From positions 1,302,001 through 1,366,000 of the forward strand of contig CAVRAV010000001.1 of assembly GCA_963719165.1 (NCBI GenBank): 64,000 nt of DNA, read 5' to 3'. How positions within the stretch are numbered: the stretch's first letter is position 1; every line of letters starts with the position of its first letter. The notes beneath the pieces are model-generated. The model was not told the DNA's origin. It did not search any database and saw nothing but the letters and a program-made list of their open reading frames with translations. Position numbers and translations under genes: made by a program. Below are positions 1-8,434 of this stretch, one piece after another. This DNA is from JAOUEA01 sp963719165 (GTDB lineage: Bacteria > Actinomycetota > UBA4738 > HRBIN12).

Positions 1-1028
1 TCTTGGCCGTGTTCTTCGTGGGCGTGGCGGCGTTCGCGCGGCACACGCGGAGGGCGATCGTGGCGAAGAACGAGGAGCTCGAGACGAGGGTCGTCGAGCG
101 GACCACGGAGCTCGCCCGGAGCGAGGCCCGCACCGCCGCGATCGTGGACACGGCGCGCGACGCCATCATCACCGTCGACGACGCGGGGTTGATCCGTTCG
201 GTCAATCCCGCCGCGCAGCGGATGTTCGACTACGCGAGCGACGAGCTGCTCGGCGCCCACGCGGCCATCCTCCTGGCCGAGGACGATCGCTACCCGCGCG
301 ACGGGCACCTGCGACGCTTCCTGGAGGCGGGCGCCCGCGACGTGGTGGGCTTGGGCCGAGAGGCCGTCGGGCGCCGCCGCGACGGCGGCCTGTTCCCCAT
401 CGACGTCTCGGTCTCCGAGGCGCGCGTCGGCGAGGAACCGATCTTCGTGGGCGTGATCCGCGACATCACGCAGAGCAAGCGCGTGGAGGCGGAGCTCCGG
501 GCGGCCAAGGCGGTCGCGGAGGAGGCGGCGACCCACGACCCCCTCACGGGGTTGTGGAACCACAACCGGATCATCGAGGTGCTGATGGAGGAGCTCGCGC
601 GTTCCGGCCGGCAGAGCTCCCCGCTGAGCATCGCTATGGTCGACCTCGACCACTTCAAGGACATCAACGACACCTATGGCCACGTGGTGGGCGACGAGGT
701 GCTCCGCGAGATCGCGCTGCGGCTGCGCCGGTCCATCCGCGCCTACGACGCCGTCGGCCGCTTCGGGGGAGAGGAGTTCATGGTGGTCCTGCCCGGCGCC
801 GAAGGGGCCACGGCGGAGGCGGCCGCGGAACGCATCCGCACGCGGATCAACCGCGAACGCGTGCTCACGACCGCCGGCACGCTGCAGGTCACGGCCAGCC
901 TCGGGCTCGTGACGAGCGTGGGCGATCTCGTGCACGACGCCACCGCGCTTCTCGTCGCCGCCGACACCGCGATGTATTCGGCGAAGGTGGCCGGACGCGA
1001 TCGAGTCAGCACCGGCGCGATGCGCTGA
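1..1028 (+). CDS. PAS-GGDEF diguanylate cyclase, 5' end outside window
   Basis: Makes cyclic di-GMP from two GTP. The visible 341 residues begin in a hydrophobic segment (a probable last membrane helix), followed by a charged coiled-coil linker, a PAS domain (about residues 45-160, ending in the typical VIRDIT motif) and a GGDEF domain (about 175-338). The active-site loop reads GGEEF at about 255-259 and is preceded by RAYD five residues upstream, which fits a product-inhibition I-site, so the enzyme should be active and feedback-controlled. The upstream part is cut by the window edge, so the true start and any sensor domain are unknown. The 3' end overlaps the convergent SRPBCC gene by 23 bp. 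Confidence 0.93.
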   Translation, partial: LAVFFVGVAAFARHTRRAIVAKNEELETRVVERTTELARSEARTAAIVDTARDAIITVDDAGLIRSVNPAAQRMFDYASDELLGAHAAILLAEDDRYPRDGHLRRFLEAGARDVVGLGREAVGRRRDGGLFPIDVSVSEARVGEEPIFVGVIRDITQSKRVEAELRAAKAVAEEAATHDPLTGLWNHNRIIEVLMEELARSGRQSSPLSIAMVDLDHFKDINDTYGHVVGDEVLREIALRLRRSIRAYDAVGRFGGEEFMVVLPGAEGATAEAAAERIRTRINRERVLTTAGTLQVTASLGLVTSVGDLVHDATALLVAADTAMYSAKVAGRDRVSTGAMR

Positions 1029-1476
1029 GCGATCCCGGACCCGTGGCGATGATGTGGCGCCGCAACCCGGTCATCGCCCGGTCCATCAGGATCCGCATGA
1101 TCGGCCGGTAGGCGCGGGCGGCGAGCTCGCCTGCCACGGGGACGGCCAACCGGATGTCCTCGGACCACGTGAAGCGCGTTCCGGCGACGGTGGCTTCGAG
1201 GGTCCAGACGCCCCTGCCCGCGACCAAGCTCCCGTGGCGGATCTCCAGTCGCCGCGGGGGATCCCAGCCGAGCACCTCCATGGGCTCGGTGAACGCCGGC
1301 AGGCCGGCGATGCGCGTCTTGACGGCGAGCCGCACGCCGACCCCTTCCCGGTGCCGCGACACCACGCGCACGGCGTCGGCGTCGAGCATCCAGTCGGCCT
1401 GTCGCTCCCAATCCATCAGCACGCTCCAGACCGACGCGGGCGGTGCCGGGAGCACGATGCGGCGTTCGAGCCTCAC
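1006..1476 (-). CDS. SRPBCC (polyketide cyclase/START-like) family protein
   Basis: A 156-residue protein of the SRPBCC ligand-pocket fold. It opens with the characteristic pattern of a beta strand, then PAPPASVWSVLMDWERQADW, the first helix pair of this fold, and ends in a long C-terminal helix. Such proteins bind small hydrophobic ligands or act as coenzyme-like carriers; nothing here identifies the ligand. The GTG start at 1476 has no Shine-Dalgarno sequence but has TAGGCT 6 nt upstream, so the mRNA is probably leaderless. It is divergent from hutI and convergent with the diguanylate cyclase. Confidence 0.85.
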   Translation of the reverse strand: MRLERRIVLPAPPASVWSVLMDWERQADWMLDADAVRVVSRHREGVGVRLAVKTRIAGLPAFTEPMEVLGWDPPRRLEIRHGSLVAGRGVWTLEATVAGTRFTWSEDIRLAVPVAGELAARAYRPIMRILMDRAMTGLRRHIIATGPGSLSASRRC

Positions 1477-1482
1477 GCGCTC

Positions 1483-1488
1483 AGCCTA
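1483..1488 (-). promoter_or_regulatory. Putative -10 element, leaderless SRPBCC gene
   Basis: TAGGCT on the minus strand ends 6 nt before the GTG start at 1476. With no ribosome binding site present, this fits a leaderless transcript starting at the start codon. Confidence 0.55.
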
Positions 1489-1516
1489 CGGCGGCACCGT
1501 GGAGGGCCGATGCGGC

Positions 1517-1522
1517 TAGGCT
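1517..1522 (+). promoter_or_regulatory. Putative -10 element, leaderless hutI
   Basis: TAGGCT ends 6 nt before the ATG at 1529 and no Shine-Dalgarno sequence is present. The same hexamer serves the divergent SRPBCC gene and the PAS gene at 11837. Confidence 0.55.
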
Positions 1523-1528
1523 GCGGTT

Positions 1529-2767
1529 ATGGACCGGGGGGCGGCCGTTGCGGCGACGATGGCCACCGCGACGGGAACCCTGCCCGCGCGCGGGAGGGCC
1601 TCGGCGGCCCGCGTGAGCGAACGGGCGGGCGTCGCCTGGGACGAGACGGGCACGATCGTGTACACGGGGCGGGCGGACGGGATCCCCTGGCCTGCAACCA
1701 TCGGTGATCCCGGTCGCGGCTGTCTCGTCCCGGGCTTCGTGGACTGCCACGTCCATCTGCCCTTCTACGGCTGGCGAGCCGCCGAGTTCGAGGCCCGCGT
1801 GCGCGGCACCTCCTACGCGGAACTGCACCGTTCCGAGGGCGGCATCTTCAGCTCGAGCCGGCTGCTGAACGGGGCCGGCGACGACGAGGTCATCGGGTTC
1901 TGCAAGCCCCTGCTCGAGGAGATGCTCGCCCACGGGACCACCGCGCTGGAGCTGAAGACGGGCTACGGACTCGGGCTGGAGGCGGAGCTCCGCCAGGCCC
2001 GGCTCGCGCGGCGGTTGGCGCAGGAGGTCGAGCAGGCGTGCACGGTGACGCTCCTGGCCTGCCACGCGATCCCCGAAGGCATCTCCCGCCAGGATTGGGT
2101 GCGCACGGCATGCGGCGAGCTGATCCCGTCCGCCGCGGCAGAGGGTCTCGTCGACGCGGTCGACATCTACGTCGAGGACATCGCCTTCACCCTGGACGAC
2201 CTCGAGGCGGTCGCCGAGGCGGCGGGCGAGGCCGGGCTACCGCTCCGCGTGCACGCCGACCAACTGGGGCCGACCGGCGCTACGACGGCCGCGGTGCGCC
2301 TGGGCGCCCGCAGCGCCGACCACCTGAACCACTGCGGGGACGACGGCGTCGCCGCACTGGGCTCCGCGACGGCGACGGTGGCGGGCCTGCTCCCCGCCTC
2401 CTCGTTCTTCCTCGGGGCCGGCCTGCCCCCAGCCCGGGCCATCCGCGACGCAGGGGCGGCCGTCGCGGTCGCCACCGACTTCAACCCCGGCACCTCACCC
2501 ACTTGCTCGATGCCCGAGACGATCGCGATGGCCGCGACCCTCTACGGTTTGCCGCCGTTGGAGGCGCTCACCGCGGCGACGGCGAACCCCGCATGGGTCC
2601 TGGGTTTGGACGAGAAACTCGGGACGCTGGAGGTGGGCAAACGCGCCGATCTCCTGCTCCTCGAGGAGCCGTCCTTCGCCCAGGTCCCCTACCGACCGGG
2701 GCACAACCCCGTCACGGCCGTGGTGGTCGGCGGGCGGCTCGCATCGGCCGCACGCCCCGGGCGTTAA
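1529..2767 (+). CDS. hutI: Imidazolonepropionase
   Basis: Hydrolyses imidazolonepropionate to formiminoglutamate, the third step of histidine degradation; cytosolic amidohydrolase-fold enzyme. The 412-residue length fits the family. Metal-binding HxH is at H74/H76 in GFVDCHVHLPF, followed by the family signature around GTSYAEL and GGI, the KTGYGL substrate motif, the HADQLG histidine, the SADHL motif and the ATDFNPGTSPT aspartate. The start at 1529 is supported by a TAGGCT element 6 nt upstream. The gene converges on hutH and their stop codons share TTAA at 2764-2767. The enzymes for steps one and two (hutH, hutU) are adjacent on the other strand; no formiminoglutamate hydrolase gene lies in the window. 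Confidence 0.96.
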   Translation: MDRGAAVAATMATATGTLPARGRASAARVSERAGVAWDETGTIVYTGRADGIPWPATIGDPGRGCLVPGFVDCHVHLPFYGWRAAEFEARVRGTSYAELHRSEGGIFSSSRLLNGAGDDEVIGFCKPLLEEMLAHGTTALELKTGYGLGLEAELRQARLARRLAQEVEQACTVTLLACHAIPEGISRQDWVRTACGELIPSAAAEGLVDAVDIYVEDIAFTLDDLEAVAEAAGEAGLPLRVHADQLGPTGATTAAVRLGARSADHLNHCGDDGVAALGSATATVAGLLPASSFFLGAGLPPARAIRDAGAAVAVATDFNPGTSPTCSMPETIAMAATLYGLPPLEALTAATANPAWVLGLDEKLGTLEVGKRADLLLLEEPSFAQVPYRPGHNPVTAVVVGGRLASAARPGR

Positions 2768-4305
2768 TCGAGCGCGCCGGCGACGGATTCGGCGGCTTCG
2801 ACGAGGGACCCGCGCACCACGAGCGCGACAGCGTCGGCGATGTCAGGGCCGAACTCGCGGTCGGCGTCGAAGAACGGCACGGAGGCGCGCAGGGCGTCGT
2901 GCACCGCCCGCGTGGCGGGACCGGGTTCCAGCGGTGCACGCAGATCCAGCGCCTGCGCGGCAGCGAGCGCCTCCAGCGCGATCACGGTCTCCGCGTTCTT
3001 CACGATCTCGCGCGCATGACGCGCCGCGGTCATGCCCATGCTCACGTGGTCTTCCTGACCCGCGCTCGACGGGATGGTGTCGACCGAGGCGGGATGGGCC
3101 GCCGACTTCGACTCGCTCACGAGCGAGGCGGCCGTGTATTGCACGAGCATGAATCCGCTGTTCAGCCCGCTGCCGTGCACGAGGAACGCGGGGAGCCCGT
3201 TGGATTTCTTCGGGTCGGTGAGGCGGTAGAGACGACGCTCGCTGATCGACGCGAGCGGGACCGTGGCGAGCGCGAGCGCGTCCATCGCCGTCGCCACCGG
3301 CATGCCGTGGAAATTGCCGCCGCTGCGGATCTCGCCTTCGCCCGCCCCGCCCTCGGGTAAGACGATGGGGTTGTCGGACACGCTGCCGGCCTCGATCTGC
3401 AGGACGCCCTGGACGTAGGCAAGCGCGTCGCGCGTGGCGCCGTGGACCTGGGGTGCGCACCGAAGCGAGTAGGCATCCTGCACGAGGTGGGGGCTGTCGC
3501 GATGCGACTCGCGGATCGGCGAACCGGCGAGCAGGCGCCGCAGGTTCGACGCGCTGCTGGATTGCCCCGGATGAGGGCGCAGGCGCTGGAGTCGTTCGTC
3601 GAACGGCGCGTCCGTCCCCAGGGCGGCTTCGATCGTCATCGCGGCGACCACGTCGGCCGTGCGCACGAGACGGGCGACGCGATCGGCGGTGAGGATCCCG
3701 ATGGCGAGCATGCCTTGCGTGCCGTTAACGAGCGCGAGGCCCTCTTTGGCTTCGAGGCGTAGCGGTTCGAGGCCCGCGCGAGCCATAGCGGGCGCCGCGG
3801 GCTCCACGCCACCCTCGGGAGCGAGGACGTCGCCATGGCCGATGAGCGGGAGGGCGAGGTTGGCGAGCGGTGCGAGGTCACCCGAGGCCCCGAGCGACCC
3901 CTGCTCGGGGACCGCCGGGATCACGTCCTGGTTGAGCATCCGGACCATGAGTTCGATCAACACCGGGCGCACCCCCGAGTGGCCGAGCGCCAGGACGTGC
4001 GCCCGCAGCAGGAGCATCGCGCGCGCCTCTTCGCGCGACAGGGGCCGACCCACGGCGGTGGCATGCGAACGGATGATCCCGCGCTGCAGCTCGGCGGCTT
4101 GCGAGGGATCGATCCTCACGTCCGCGAGGGAACCGAACCCGGTGGTAACGCCATAGATCGTGGCGCCTGAGGCCAGCGCCGCGTCGACCACGGCGCGACT
4201 CGCCAGGACGCGCGTGCGCGCAGTATCCGGGAACCCGACGGGCGCCCCCTCCGCGACCGCCACGACGTCCACGAGCTGTAGCCCCTCCCCGACCTCGACC
4301 GTCAT
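2764..4305 (-). CDS. hutH: Histidine ammonia-lyase
   Basis: Converts L-histidine to trans-urocanate and ammonia. The 513-residue protein carries the Ala140-Ser141-Gly142 triad in GSLGASGDLAPLA that cyclises to the MIO prosthetic group, at almost the same position as in characterised enzymes. The YGVTTGFG motif near residue 51 is also typical. It lies 27 bp downstream of hutU on the same strand, and a TAGCCT element 7 nt upstream of the ATG suggests an additional internal leaderless promoter. The 3' end overlaps hutI by 4 bp. Confidence 0.97.
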   Translation of the reverse strand: MTVEVGEGLQLVDVVAVAEGAPVGFPDTARTRVLASRAVVDAALASGATIYGVTTGFGSLADVRIDPSQAAELQRGIIRSHATAVGRPLSREEARAMLLLRAHVLALGHSGVRPVLIELMVRMLNQDVIPAVPEQGSLGASGDLAPLANLALPLIGHGDVLAPEGGVEPAAPAMARAGLEPLRLEAKEGLALVNGTQGMLAIGILTADRVARLVRTADVVAAMTIEAALGTDAPFDERLQRLRPHPGQSSSASNLRRLLAGSPIRESHRDSPHLVQDAYSLRCAPQVHGATRDALAYVQGVLQIEAGSVSDNPIVLPEGGAGEGEIRSGGNFHGMPVATAMDALALATVPLASISERRLYRLTDPKKSNGLPAFLVHGSGLNSGFMLVQYTAASLVSESKSAAHPASVDTIPSSAGQEDHVSMGMTAARHAREIVKNAETVIALEALAAAQALDLRAPLEPGPATRAVHDALRASVPFFDADREFGPDIADAVALVVRGSLVEAAESVAGALD

Positions 4306-4312
4306 GGCGTTG

Positions 4313-4318
4313 AGGCTA
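4313..4318 (-). promoter_or_regulatory. Putative -10 element, hutH
   Basis: TAGCCT on the minus strand lies 7 nt before the hutH ATG, in the 27-bp gap after hutU. It could start a leaderless hutH mRNA independent of hutU. Confidence 0.45.
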
Positions 4319-4332
4319 CCCTCGCCACCGGT

Positions 4333-6000
4333 TCAGGCCCCATGCTCCCGCATGGGGATCCTGACGCCGCGCTCCTCGGCCACTTCGACCGCTCGCGGGT
4401 AGCCCGCGTCGGCGTGGCGGACCACGCCCATCCCCGGGTCCGACGTCAGCACCCGTTCGAGTCGATCGCCGGCGTTCTCGGAACCGTCGGCCACCACCAC
4501 CATGCCGGCGTGGATCGAGTAGCCGATCCCCACGCCGCCGCCGTGGTGAACGCTCACCCAGTGCGCCCCGGCCGCGGTGTTCACGAGGGCGTTCAGGATC
4601 GGCCAGTCCGCGATGGCATCGGATCCGTCGGCCATGGACTCGGTCTCGCGATACGGGCTCGCGACGCTGCCGGCGTCCAAATGGTCGCGCCCGATCACGA
4701 TGGGGGCGGCAACGTCGCCGGCCGCCACGAGCTCGTTGAAGCGCTCGCCCGCCCGGGCGCGTTCCCCGTAGCCGAGCCAGCAGATGCGCGCCGGCAGACC
4801 CTGGAACGCCACGCGCTCCCCGGCCATCCGCAACCACCGCTGGAGCCGGTCGTTCTCGGGGAACAGCTCGCCCACCGCGCGATCGGTGGCGGCGATATCG
4901 GCAGGGTCCCCGGACAGCGCGGCCCAGCGGAACGGCCCCCTGCCCTCACAGAACAGGGGACGCACGAACGCGGGGACGAACCCGGGGAACGCGTAGGCGC
5001 GCGCGTGCCCGAGCCCACCCAGCTCTGCGCCGGCGCGCAGGTTGTTCCCGTAGTCGAAGGCCACAGCGCCAGCGTCCTGCATCGCCGCCATCGCTTCGAC
5101 GTGCACGGCCATGGATGCCTGCGAGCGCCGCACGTATCCGTCCGGGTCTTCGAGGCGGAGCCGGACGGCCTCGTCGAGCGTGACGGCGGAGGGCACGTAG
5201 CCGCCCAAGGGGTCGTGGGCGCTCGTTTGGTCGGTCACGATGTCGGGGCACCAACCCCTGCGGACGAGCTCGGGCAGCACCTCTGCGCAGTTGCCCACCA
5301 GTCCGATCGACACGGCCTCCCTCCGCCCTTTCGCCTCGGTCGCCCAGGCCAGTGCCTCATCGAGCGAGGCGGTCTCACGATCGAGGTAGCGGGTCTTCAC
5401 GCGGCGTTCGATCCTGAGGGGGTCGACCTCGACGCACAACGCGACGCCGTCGTTCATCGTGACCGCGAGCGGTTGCGCTCCGCCCATGCCGCCGAGCCCG
5501 CCAGTGAGGGTGATCGTACCGGCGAGCGATCCACCGAAATGCTGCGTCGCGCATTCGGCGAGGGTCTCGTACGTGCCCTGGAGGATCCCCTGGCTCCCGA
5601 TGTAGATCCAGGAACCCGCCGTCATCTGGCCGTACATCGTGAGGCCCTGCGCCTCCAGAGCGCGGAAGGTGTCCCAGTCGGCCCACTTCGGCACGAGCAT
5701 CGAATTCGAGATCAACACCCGAGGAGCCATGTCGTGGGTCCGGAAGACCGCGACGGGCTTGCCCGACTGCACGAGGAGCGTCTCGTCGTACCGCAGGTCT
5801 CGCAGCGTGCGCACGATCGCATCGAACGCCTCCCACGAACGAGCGGCGCGTCCGGTCCCGCCGTAGACGACGAGGTCCTCAGGGCGCTCCGCCACCTCGG
5901 GGTCGAGGTTGTTCATCAGCATCCGCATCGCGGCTTCCTGTGGCCAGTCGCGGCAGCTCAGCTGCGAGCCGCGCGGTGCGCGGATCTCTCGTGCGCTCAT
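4333..6000 (-). CDS. hutU: Urocanate hydratase
   Basis: Adds water to urocanate to give imidazolonepropionate using tightly bound NAD+. The protein is 555 residues, the usual family length. It shows the YGGTGRAARSW start region, the glycine-rich GLGGMGGAQP nucleotide loop (about 169-178) and the urocanase signature FQGLPARICW with its catalytic-region cysteine. The ATG at 6000 was chosen because GGAGG lies 7 nt upstream and the family start is matched; the open frame continues much further upstream but only as antisense of the REC-EAL gene. First gene of hutU-hutH. Confidence 0.97.
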   Translation of the reverse strand: MSAREIRAPRGSQLSCRDWPQEAAMRMLMNNLDPEVAERPEDLVVYGGTGRAARSWEAFDAIVRTLRDLRYDETLLVQSGKPVAVFRTHDMAPRVLISNSMLVPKWADWDTFRALEAQGLTMYGQMTAGSWIYIGSQGILQGTYETLAECATQHFGGSLAGTITLTGGLGGMGGAQPLAVTMNDGVALCVEVDPLRIERRVKTRYLDRETASLDEALAWATEAKGRREAVSIGLVGNCAEVLPELVRRGWCPDIVTDQTSAHDPLGGYVPSAVTLDEAVRLRLEDPDGYVRRSQASMAVHVEAMAAMQDAGAVAFDYGNNLRAGAELGGLGHARAYAFPGFVPAFVRPLFCEGRGPFRWAALSGDPADIAATDRAVGELFPENDRLQRWLRMAGERVAFQGLPARICWLGYGERARAGERFNELVAAGDVAAPIVIGRDHLDAGSVASPYRETESMADGSDAIADWPILNALVNTAAGAHWVSVHHGGGVGIGYSIHAGMVVVADGSENAGDRLERVLTSDPGMGVVRHADAGYPRAVEVAEERGVRIPMREHGA

Positions 6001-6083
6001 CGATGCGCCTCCTTCGGGGACCCAGGCGATGCTACCGCCGGCCCCGGCTCGGGTGGGTGCTTGAGCCGGTCCCCGGTGAAGGA

Positions 6084-6089
6084 TAGCGT
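6084..6089 (+). promoter_or_regulatory. Putative -10 element, REC-EAL gene
   Basis: TAGCGT ends 7 nt before the ATG at 6097. No Shine-Dalgarno sequence is visible, which supports a leaderless start at 6097. Confidence 0.5.
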
Positions 6090-6096
6090 CCCCCCG

Positions 6097-7290
6097 ATGG
6101 CCCTCCGCCCTTCCCCCTACATGAACCATGCCCCCGCCGACCCCATCCGCGTGTTGATCGCCGACGACGAACCCGCGCTCCGAGCTGCGCTCGCCGAGTT
6201 GCTCGCCCACGAGGATCACGTCCTGCTGATCGGCGCGGCCGGCGACGCTGACGAGGCGATCGCGATCGCCGACGATGCGCACCCCGATGTGGCGCTCGTC
6301 GACGTGAAGATGCCGGCGGGCGGCGGTGCACGTGCCGCGCGCGAGATCGTGCGCGTCTCCCCCGCCACGCGCGTGATCGCCCTCAGCGCCTTCGAGGACC
6401 GGCCGACCGTGCTCGAGATGCTCCGGGCGGGGGCCGTTGGCTACCTCGTGAAGGGCACCGGCGCCGACGAGATCCTGGGATCGATCGATCGCGTGATGGG
6501 CGGCGGCGCAAGCCTGTCGGCGGAGGTGGTCGGCGGCATCGTGGCGGAACTCACGTCCCAGTTGCGGCGAGAGGAGATCGAACGTGAGCAGGTCGATGCC
6601 GCGCGGGGCGAGATCGAGCGGTTCATGGCCGGCGACGGCCTGTCGATGGTCTACCAGCCCATCGTGGATCTGCGCTCGCGCTCCGTCGTGGGTATGGAGG
6701 CGCTCGCCCGGTTCCGGTCCCTTCCCCTGCGAGCCCCCGACGAGTGGTTCGCCGAGGCCGTACGTCTCGAGCTCGGGGTCCAGCTGGAGCTCGCGAGCGT
6801 CCGGCAGGCCTTGCGGATCCTTCCCGGCCTGCCCCCCGAGGTCTACCTGTCCATCAATTGCTCGCACCGGGCCGCCGTCTCAACGGAGCTGGCCTCCCTG
6901 CTGTCCGTGGACGCACCGCGCATCGTCCTCGAGATCACCGAGCACGAGGCCGTTGAGGACTACGACGCCTTGCTGGGCGCCCTCGCCGGCCTGCGCTCCA
7001 TCGGTGCGCGCCTCGCCATCGACGACGCCGGAGCAGGGTTCGCAAGCATGCACCACACCCTGCGGCTCGTCCCCGACATCGTGAAGCTCGACATCTCACT
7101 CACCCGCGATATCGACGCTGATCGTGCCAAGCACGCGCTCGCCGCGGCGCTCGTGTCGTTCGCCGACGAGATGGGCATGGTCATCGTGGCCGAGGGCATC
7201 GAGACCGCGGCCGAGCTGGACGCCCTGCTGGCGCTTGGGGTCCCGCAGGGCCAGGGCTACTACCTGGCGGAGCCCACCCCGCGCAGCTAG
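6097..7290 (+). CDS. Response regulator with EAL c-di-GMP phosphodiesterase domain
   Basis: A 397-residue receiver-output protein that should hydrolyse c-di-GMP to pGpG under phosphorelay control. The receiver (about 17-135) has the acidic pair D23/D24, phospho-acceptor D69 and K119. A helical linker leads to the EAL domain (about 183-395) with E201-A-L, SINCS asparagine, LEITE, IDDAGAGFAS double aspartate, VKLD lysine, AEGIET and the GQGYYL glutamine, so all catalytic positions look intact. ATG 6121 is an alternative start eight codons in. It converges on a receiver-GGDDF gene with a 4-bp CTAG overlap, a natural antagonist pair. No cognate kinase is adjacent. Confidence 0.92.
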   Translation: MALRPSPYMNHAPADPIRVLIADDEPALRAALAELLAHEDHVLLIGAAGDADEAIAIADDAHPDVALVDVKMPAGGGARAAREIVRVSPATRVIALSAFEDRPTVLEMLRAGAVGYLVKGTGADEILGSIDRVMGGGASLSAEVVGGIVAELTSQLRREEIEREQVDAARGEIERFMAGDGLSMVYQPIVDLRSRSVVGMEALARFRSLPLRAPDEWFAEAVRLELGVQLELASVRQALRILPGLPPEVYLSINCSHRAAVSTELASLLSVDAPRIVLEITEHEAVEDYDALLGALAGLRSIGARLAIDDAGAGFASMHHTLRLVPDIVKLDISLTRDIDADRAKHALAAALVSFADEMGMVIVAEGIETAAELDALLALGVPQGQGYYLAEPTPRS

Positions 7291-8252
7291 ATCGCGCGGC
7301 GGTCGACCGCCCACGACGAGCCGGCGGCGCCCTTCGTGAACTGTTTCATCTCCGTCGCCACAGCGACGGCCTCGGCGTAGTGCTGGAACGCACGACGCTC
7401 GGTCGACGCGACGCCGATCGACATCGTGAGCAGGGCGAAGCGCTGCAGCTCGCCACGGCGGTTCACGACCTCCACGAACCCGCGCTCCCGATCGTCGAGG
7501 TCGTAGAGCTCGCGCGCCATGGCGTCGAAGCGATCCACGACCGCCTGCGCGACGGTCTCGGCGCACTCGGGCGGCACCACCAGGACGAAATCATCGCCCC
7601 CCACGTGGCCTACGAACCCCGCGCCGTCGGAGAGCTCTCGTGCAACCTCGTCGAGCATGCGCGCCGTGGCCTGGATCGCCTCGTCGCCGCGCGAAAACCC
7701 GTAGTGATCGTTGAAGGCCTTGAAGTTGTCCAGGTCCGCATACAGGATCGCGAAGGGGACCCCCTGTTCCACGCGCGCGTCGATGGCCTCCTCGATCCGC
7801 ACGTTGCCCGGCAGCCCCGTGAGCGGCGACTGCGCCCGCATGTCGCGCGAGCGCCGAAGCACGCCGCGGATCCTCGCCAGGAGCTCGGGGGTATCGAAGG
7901 GTTTGACGATGTAGTCATCGGCGCCGATCGCGAAGCCCTCGAGCTTGTCGGCCGACAGCCCACGGGCCGTCAGCATGATGATGGAGACCGACGCGGTCCT
8001 CGGGTCCTGCCGGAGCCGCCGCGTGAGCTCGAACCCGTCCATGTTGGGCATCATCACGTCGGCGAGCACGAGGTCGGGGCTCCGCTCCTGGGCCGTCTCC
8101 ATCGCCATCATGCCGTCGCTCGCCACGCGGACGTCGTACCCGGCCGCCTTCAGTTCGATCTCGAGCAGCCGCGCGATGAACGGATCGTCGTCGACGACGA
8201 GCAAGCTCTCGCCGCCACCGCCCGGCTCTTCGTTGGGTTGCAGGTCGCTCAC
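7287..8252 (-). CDS. Response regulator with GGDEF-type domain (GGDDF variant)
   Basis: A 321-residue receiver plus GGDEF-family protein. The receiver (about 16-132) has DDD at 21-23, phospho-acceptor D65, the T of MLTARG and K117 of VKPF. The output domain starts at SPLTGLPGN and has YADLDNFKAFNDHYGFSRGD, but the signature loop is GGDDF (218-222) instead of GGD/EEF and no RxxD I-site precedes it. Cyclase activity is therefore uncertain. The GTG at 8252 was chosen because GGAG lies upstream and the receiver fold begins soon after; the open frame extends further upstream without family sequence. Convergent with the REC-EAL gene. Confidence 0.88.
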   Translation of the reverse strand: MSDLQPNEEPGGGGESLLVVDDDPFIARLLEIELKAAGYDVRVASDGMMAMETAQERSPDLVLADVMMPNMDGFELTRRLRQDPRTASVSIIMLTARGLSADKLEGFAIGADDYIVKPFDTPELLARIRGVLRRSRDMRAQSPLTGLPGNVRIEEAIDARVEQGVPFAILYADLDNFKAFNDHYGFSRGDEAIQATARMLDEVARELSDGAGFVGHVGGDDFVLVVPPECAETVAQAVVDRFDAMARELYDLDDRERGFVEVVNRRGELQRFALLTMSIGVASTERRAFQHYAEAVAVATEMKQFTKGAAGSSWAVDRRAI

Positions 8253-8434
8253 GGTCTCGCTCCATCGCCTTCGTGTGGTGCGCCGTCGACGCGCGTCGTC
8301 GCGCGCATCCGCTCCTGGAATCGGCACGTTACCCCCGGAGGTGTAGCGGTTCACGCAAGGTCGCCGGATCCGCGAACCTCGGCCGGGTCGTTCCCGTGGC
8401 ACCATAGGGGCCGCGGACGGCGAAGGGGGTTCGG

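Noticed and set aside
4342..6096. Long plus-strand open frame opposite hutU, in frame with the REC-EAL gene
   Set aside because: High-GC antisense frame of hutU; translation is low complexity (His/Arg/Val rich) and the receiver domain with its promoter starts at 6097.
6001..6867. Open frame continuing upstream of hutU for almost 900 bp on the minus strand
   Set aside because: It is antisense to the REC-EAL gene, has no family sequence, and hutU has a good GGAGG site and family N-terminus at 6000.
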